A DNA stretch of 64,000 bases, from positions 6,593,922 to 6,657,921 of the forward strand of contig JAQFVV010000042.1 in NCBI GenBank assembly GCA_028023455.1, written 5' to 3'. Each line of letters begins with the position of its first letter. Position 1 is the first letter of the stretch. The position numbers and the translations under genes are program-made. This DNA comes from Epiperipatus broadwayi (taxonomy: Eukaryota > Onychophora > Udeonychophora > Euonychophora > Peripatidae). This document shows, piece by piece, positions 61,754 through 64,000 of the stretch. Below the pieces are notes generated by a model that had not been told where the DNA came from, did no database searches, and saw only the letters and a list, made by a program, of their open reading frames with translations.

Positions 61754-62260
61754 GAATTACTTGTCCGAAAAATAAAATTAGTCGGGTATTATTTTTGTTT
61801 TGTTTTGTTACATTTATTATTTCAAAATAAGATTAGTTTTTATATCTACACACTAACAAAAACAACCCAGTTCCCGATTAATTACTGTCTTAAAAAAAAA
61901 AAGCAAATTCAACGGGGATTGATTTTTTTCAATGGAGTCTTTGAATTACGGTTTGTTTGTTTTTATATATACACAAGATTTACCAAAAAAAAAAAAAAAA
62001 AGAAACCCACTTTCTGATTAATTACTGTCAAAAGAAACGCAAATTAGTCGGCTATCATTTTTAAATTTAGTATTTCAATAACGGTACCCTTTTTATATAG
62101 ACAGACTTAACAAAAACAATCCACTTTCTGATTCATTACTGTCCCCCCCTCCCCCTCAAAAAAAAACAGAAATTAGTCGGGTATCATTTTTCAATAGAGT
62201 CTTTTAATGACGGTCCTTACTAATAGTAGTTGGGTATCAATTCTAAATTGTAATATATAA
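61741..62260. repeat. tandem array A within the TIR element (period about 130 bp)
   Basis: About four diverged units, each with AATTAGTCGGGTATCATTTTT-like sequence (at about 61778, 62042 and 62169; changed at 61911), then GAGTCTTT.AAT.ACGGT, a TATATA.ACA stretch, ACAAAAACAA and CCACTTTCTGATTAATTACT. Units differ by indels in A runs. Confidence 0.75.
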
Positions 62261-62293
62261 ATTAAGTTACTTTTGATAGATTTAGAATTACGT

Positions 62294-62800
62294 CTTGCTT
62301 TTTTAATAAAATGATTGATTTACTCTTGATCAAAAATACCGTAACTTTAAAAAAAAAGACACACATAAAGTCCAAAAAAAAAATGAGAAAAAGCCCCGTA
62401 ACTTTAAAGACACACACACAAACTCAAAAACAATCTAAGATTAATAAACATTGACTTATTACATCTTGCTTTGGAATCAAATTATTGATTTACTCTTGCA
62501 AAAAAAAGTACCGTAACTTTAAAAAGACACACCTAAAGTCCAAAAAAAAAAAAATCCAAAAAAGCCCCGTAACTTTAAAGACACACACACAAACTCAAAA
62601 ACAAGATAAGATTAATAAACATTTACTTATTAGGTCTTGCTTTTGAATAAAAGTATTGATTTACTCTTGCAAAAAAAAGACCGTATCTTTAAAAAGACAC
62701 ACGTAAAGTCAAAAAAAAATTAGAAAAACACTGTAACTTTAAAGACACACACACACACACAAACTCAAAAACAAGATAAGATTAATAAACATTTACAAAA
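62294..62800. repeat. tandem array B within the TIR element (period 171 bp)
   Basis: Three units starting with CTTGCTTT at 62294, 62465 and 62636, each exactly 171 bp apart. Each unit holds GATTTACTCTTG, two CCGTAACTTTAAA-like blocks, AAAGACACAC runs and AAGATTAATAAACATT. The third unit is cut before the right TIR. Confidence 0.88.
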
Positions 62801-62990
62801 ATGAAAAAAACTAACATCATATAATAGTATTAGTTAGTAGAATATTTTATTACAAATCTAAGAAATCAGATCTTTTTAGATCAAATCGATCATTTAGGTC
62901 CGGCCCAGAATCGTTATATGTATATGTTTTTGATTAGCATCAACGCCATCTTAAGGCGAACACCAAGGATGAGAATACAACCAAAAATAA

Positions 62991-64000
62991 TTACAGCTGT
63001 TTTAAATTATTAATATTTTATACTTTATATGTTTAAAGTATTGTATATGGTGCAATAACATTCCTAAATTAAAACAAACATAAGTAACTGAATCAATGAT
63101 ATTAGTAGCTGTTAACTCCACTAATAAAGAAACAATAACCATGACAAAAATTGCAGTAATAACTACAGTAAGATAATTCTAACATCTTTAAAGGAAGTTG
63201 CATAAACAGCAAGTTTCCATAACAACAAAACAAAAGTAACAATGGTATTATCAATGGCTAACTTTTATGAAATTGGGAAAAGATGAAATATCCACAAAAC
63301 AAAGAAAAAATTTAAAAATAATAAAAAAATATTTTGAAAGAATTAAATTTCCAAAGAACACCAGGTATATATATAAAAAAGAGCCAATATTGTAACATTC
63401 ATGAAGACATTAAAAACACAAACAAGCTTTAAAAAAATATCAGCGGTATTCAGGGATTCCAACCATATCCAAATTTTCATTAAAATAGAAACAGACACAC
63501 TATAACTGAAATAACAAAAAAATCAAACAGATATACAGAATATATAAATAAAAAATATTTACAGACATTCACAAAACAGTATAGGAAAAGTAATGAATCT
63601 GTGATACTGATGAAGATTTTACAAATTATTAAAAATTGCAATATTTGATCAGATTAGGTCTGAACTTCTCATAATGCACTTTTCACAATGATTTTTTATT
63701 GACAGTTTTGACTGATTAGCAACCTTCTTCAAACTTAAAAAAACAATTATATTGCATTTATCTATTATTTAAACACACAATAACTTGAGCTAATATATAT
63801 CTATATGATTAACATTATTTATAATATTTCAAATACATTACATATATTTTTTTAACAAACAAAACCCAAAACATTCATCCATATATTTACACGCATATAC
63901 ACCAAACATATATAGTCATAAACAATACTATAATTATATATTTACATGTAGTAAAATATATTATTAAATGCTATTAAATAATTTTATTATGAATTTAAAT
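62991..64000. other. probable YARS2 intron upstream of the first visible exon
   Basis: No sequence resembling the preceding part of tyrosyl-tRNA synthetase was found on the minus strand, and no other gene. AT-rich with short A runs. Confidence 0.5.

Larger units (their letters stand above)
61119..62982. mobile_element. non-autonomous DNA transposon with 39-bp TIRs and internal tandem arrays
   Basis: Terminal inverted repeats at 61119-61157 and 62944-62982 begin GGTTGT and match over 39 bp with two mismatches; both contain CTTGGTGTTCGCCTTAAG. An 8-bp direct repeat AAAAATAA flanks the element (61111-61118 and 62983-62990). An 8-bp target duplication is typical of hAT and some other superfamilies, but the TIR start does not let me choose. 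No transposase-like frame is visible. The interior consists of a less AT-rich left part (61160-61400) and two tandem arrays. It lies about 200 bp upstream of a YARS2 exon. Confidence 0.87.

Noticed and set aside
1-64000. CRISPR arrays, operons or other prokaryotic systems
   Set aside because: The spliced YARS2 gene and non-LTR elements show a eukaryotic nuclear sequence; the tandem arrays lack spacer structure.

Overview
This is a eukaryotic window from an animal genome that is visibly very rich in A+T. No prokaryotic features are present: there are no operons, and no long ORF lies outside transposable elements. The only host gene I can recognise is split into short exons with GT/AG borders separated by introns of 0.7 to 15 kb. 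It lies on the minus strand and encodes the C-terminal half of mitochondrial tyrosyl-tRNA synthetase (YARS2). Six exons at 60.84, 45.50, 34.28, 33.50, 20.49 and 12.39 kb join in frame through all splice phases. A tentative seventh, terminal exon lies at 12.07 kb. The 5' exons, which should carry the Rossmann fold start and the HIGH-like motif, are not visible and probably lie beyond position 64000. The species cannot be named from this sequence. The mix of RTE-type LINEs, a Penelope-like element with a GIY-YIG nuclease, and tRNA-derived SINEs fits an invertebrate metazoan.

Almost everything else is repetitive DNA inside YARS2 introns or in its 3' flank. 1-12 kb: AT-rich 3' flank with small repeats only. 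12-20 kb: the last exons, a hairpin repeat, and a nearly complete but frameshifted RTE-clade LINE (about 16.4-19.8 kb, plus strand) flanked on both sides by copies of a fold-back/SINE-like repeat. 21.8-31 kb: a series of decayed LINEs, all minus strand, belonging to at least three families (about 21.9-24.9, 25.4-28.8 and 29.1-31.1 kb), with a tRNA-derived SINE inserted in the first. 32-40 kb: further SINEs, two small YARS2 exons, a diverged local duplication, a strong hairpin, a LINE remnant and an internally deleted RTE. 40-56 kb: mostly unannotatable AT-rich intron with two minisatellites and one YARS2 exon.

56.3-60.5 kb holds the best-preserved mobile element, a Penelope-like element (PLE) with a 12-bp target-site duplication. 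It has an inverted segment at its left end, then a 5'-truncated copy, then a longer copy head to tail, which is the pseudo-LTR layout known for PLEs. 61.1-63.0 kb holds a DNA transposon-like element with 39-bp terminal inverted repeats, an 8-bp target duplication and two internal tandem arrays.

I see no convincing new enzymatic system. The most noteworthy observations are the PLE architecture (its inverted arm reads across the head-to-tail junction), the array-filled TIR element, the fold-back repeat family built from SINE-like arms, and the full reading-frame continuity of YARS2 through about 49 kb of transposon-laden introns.
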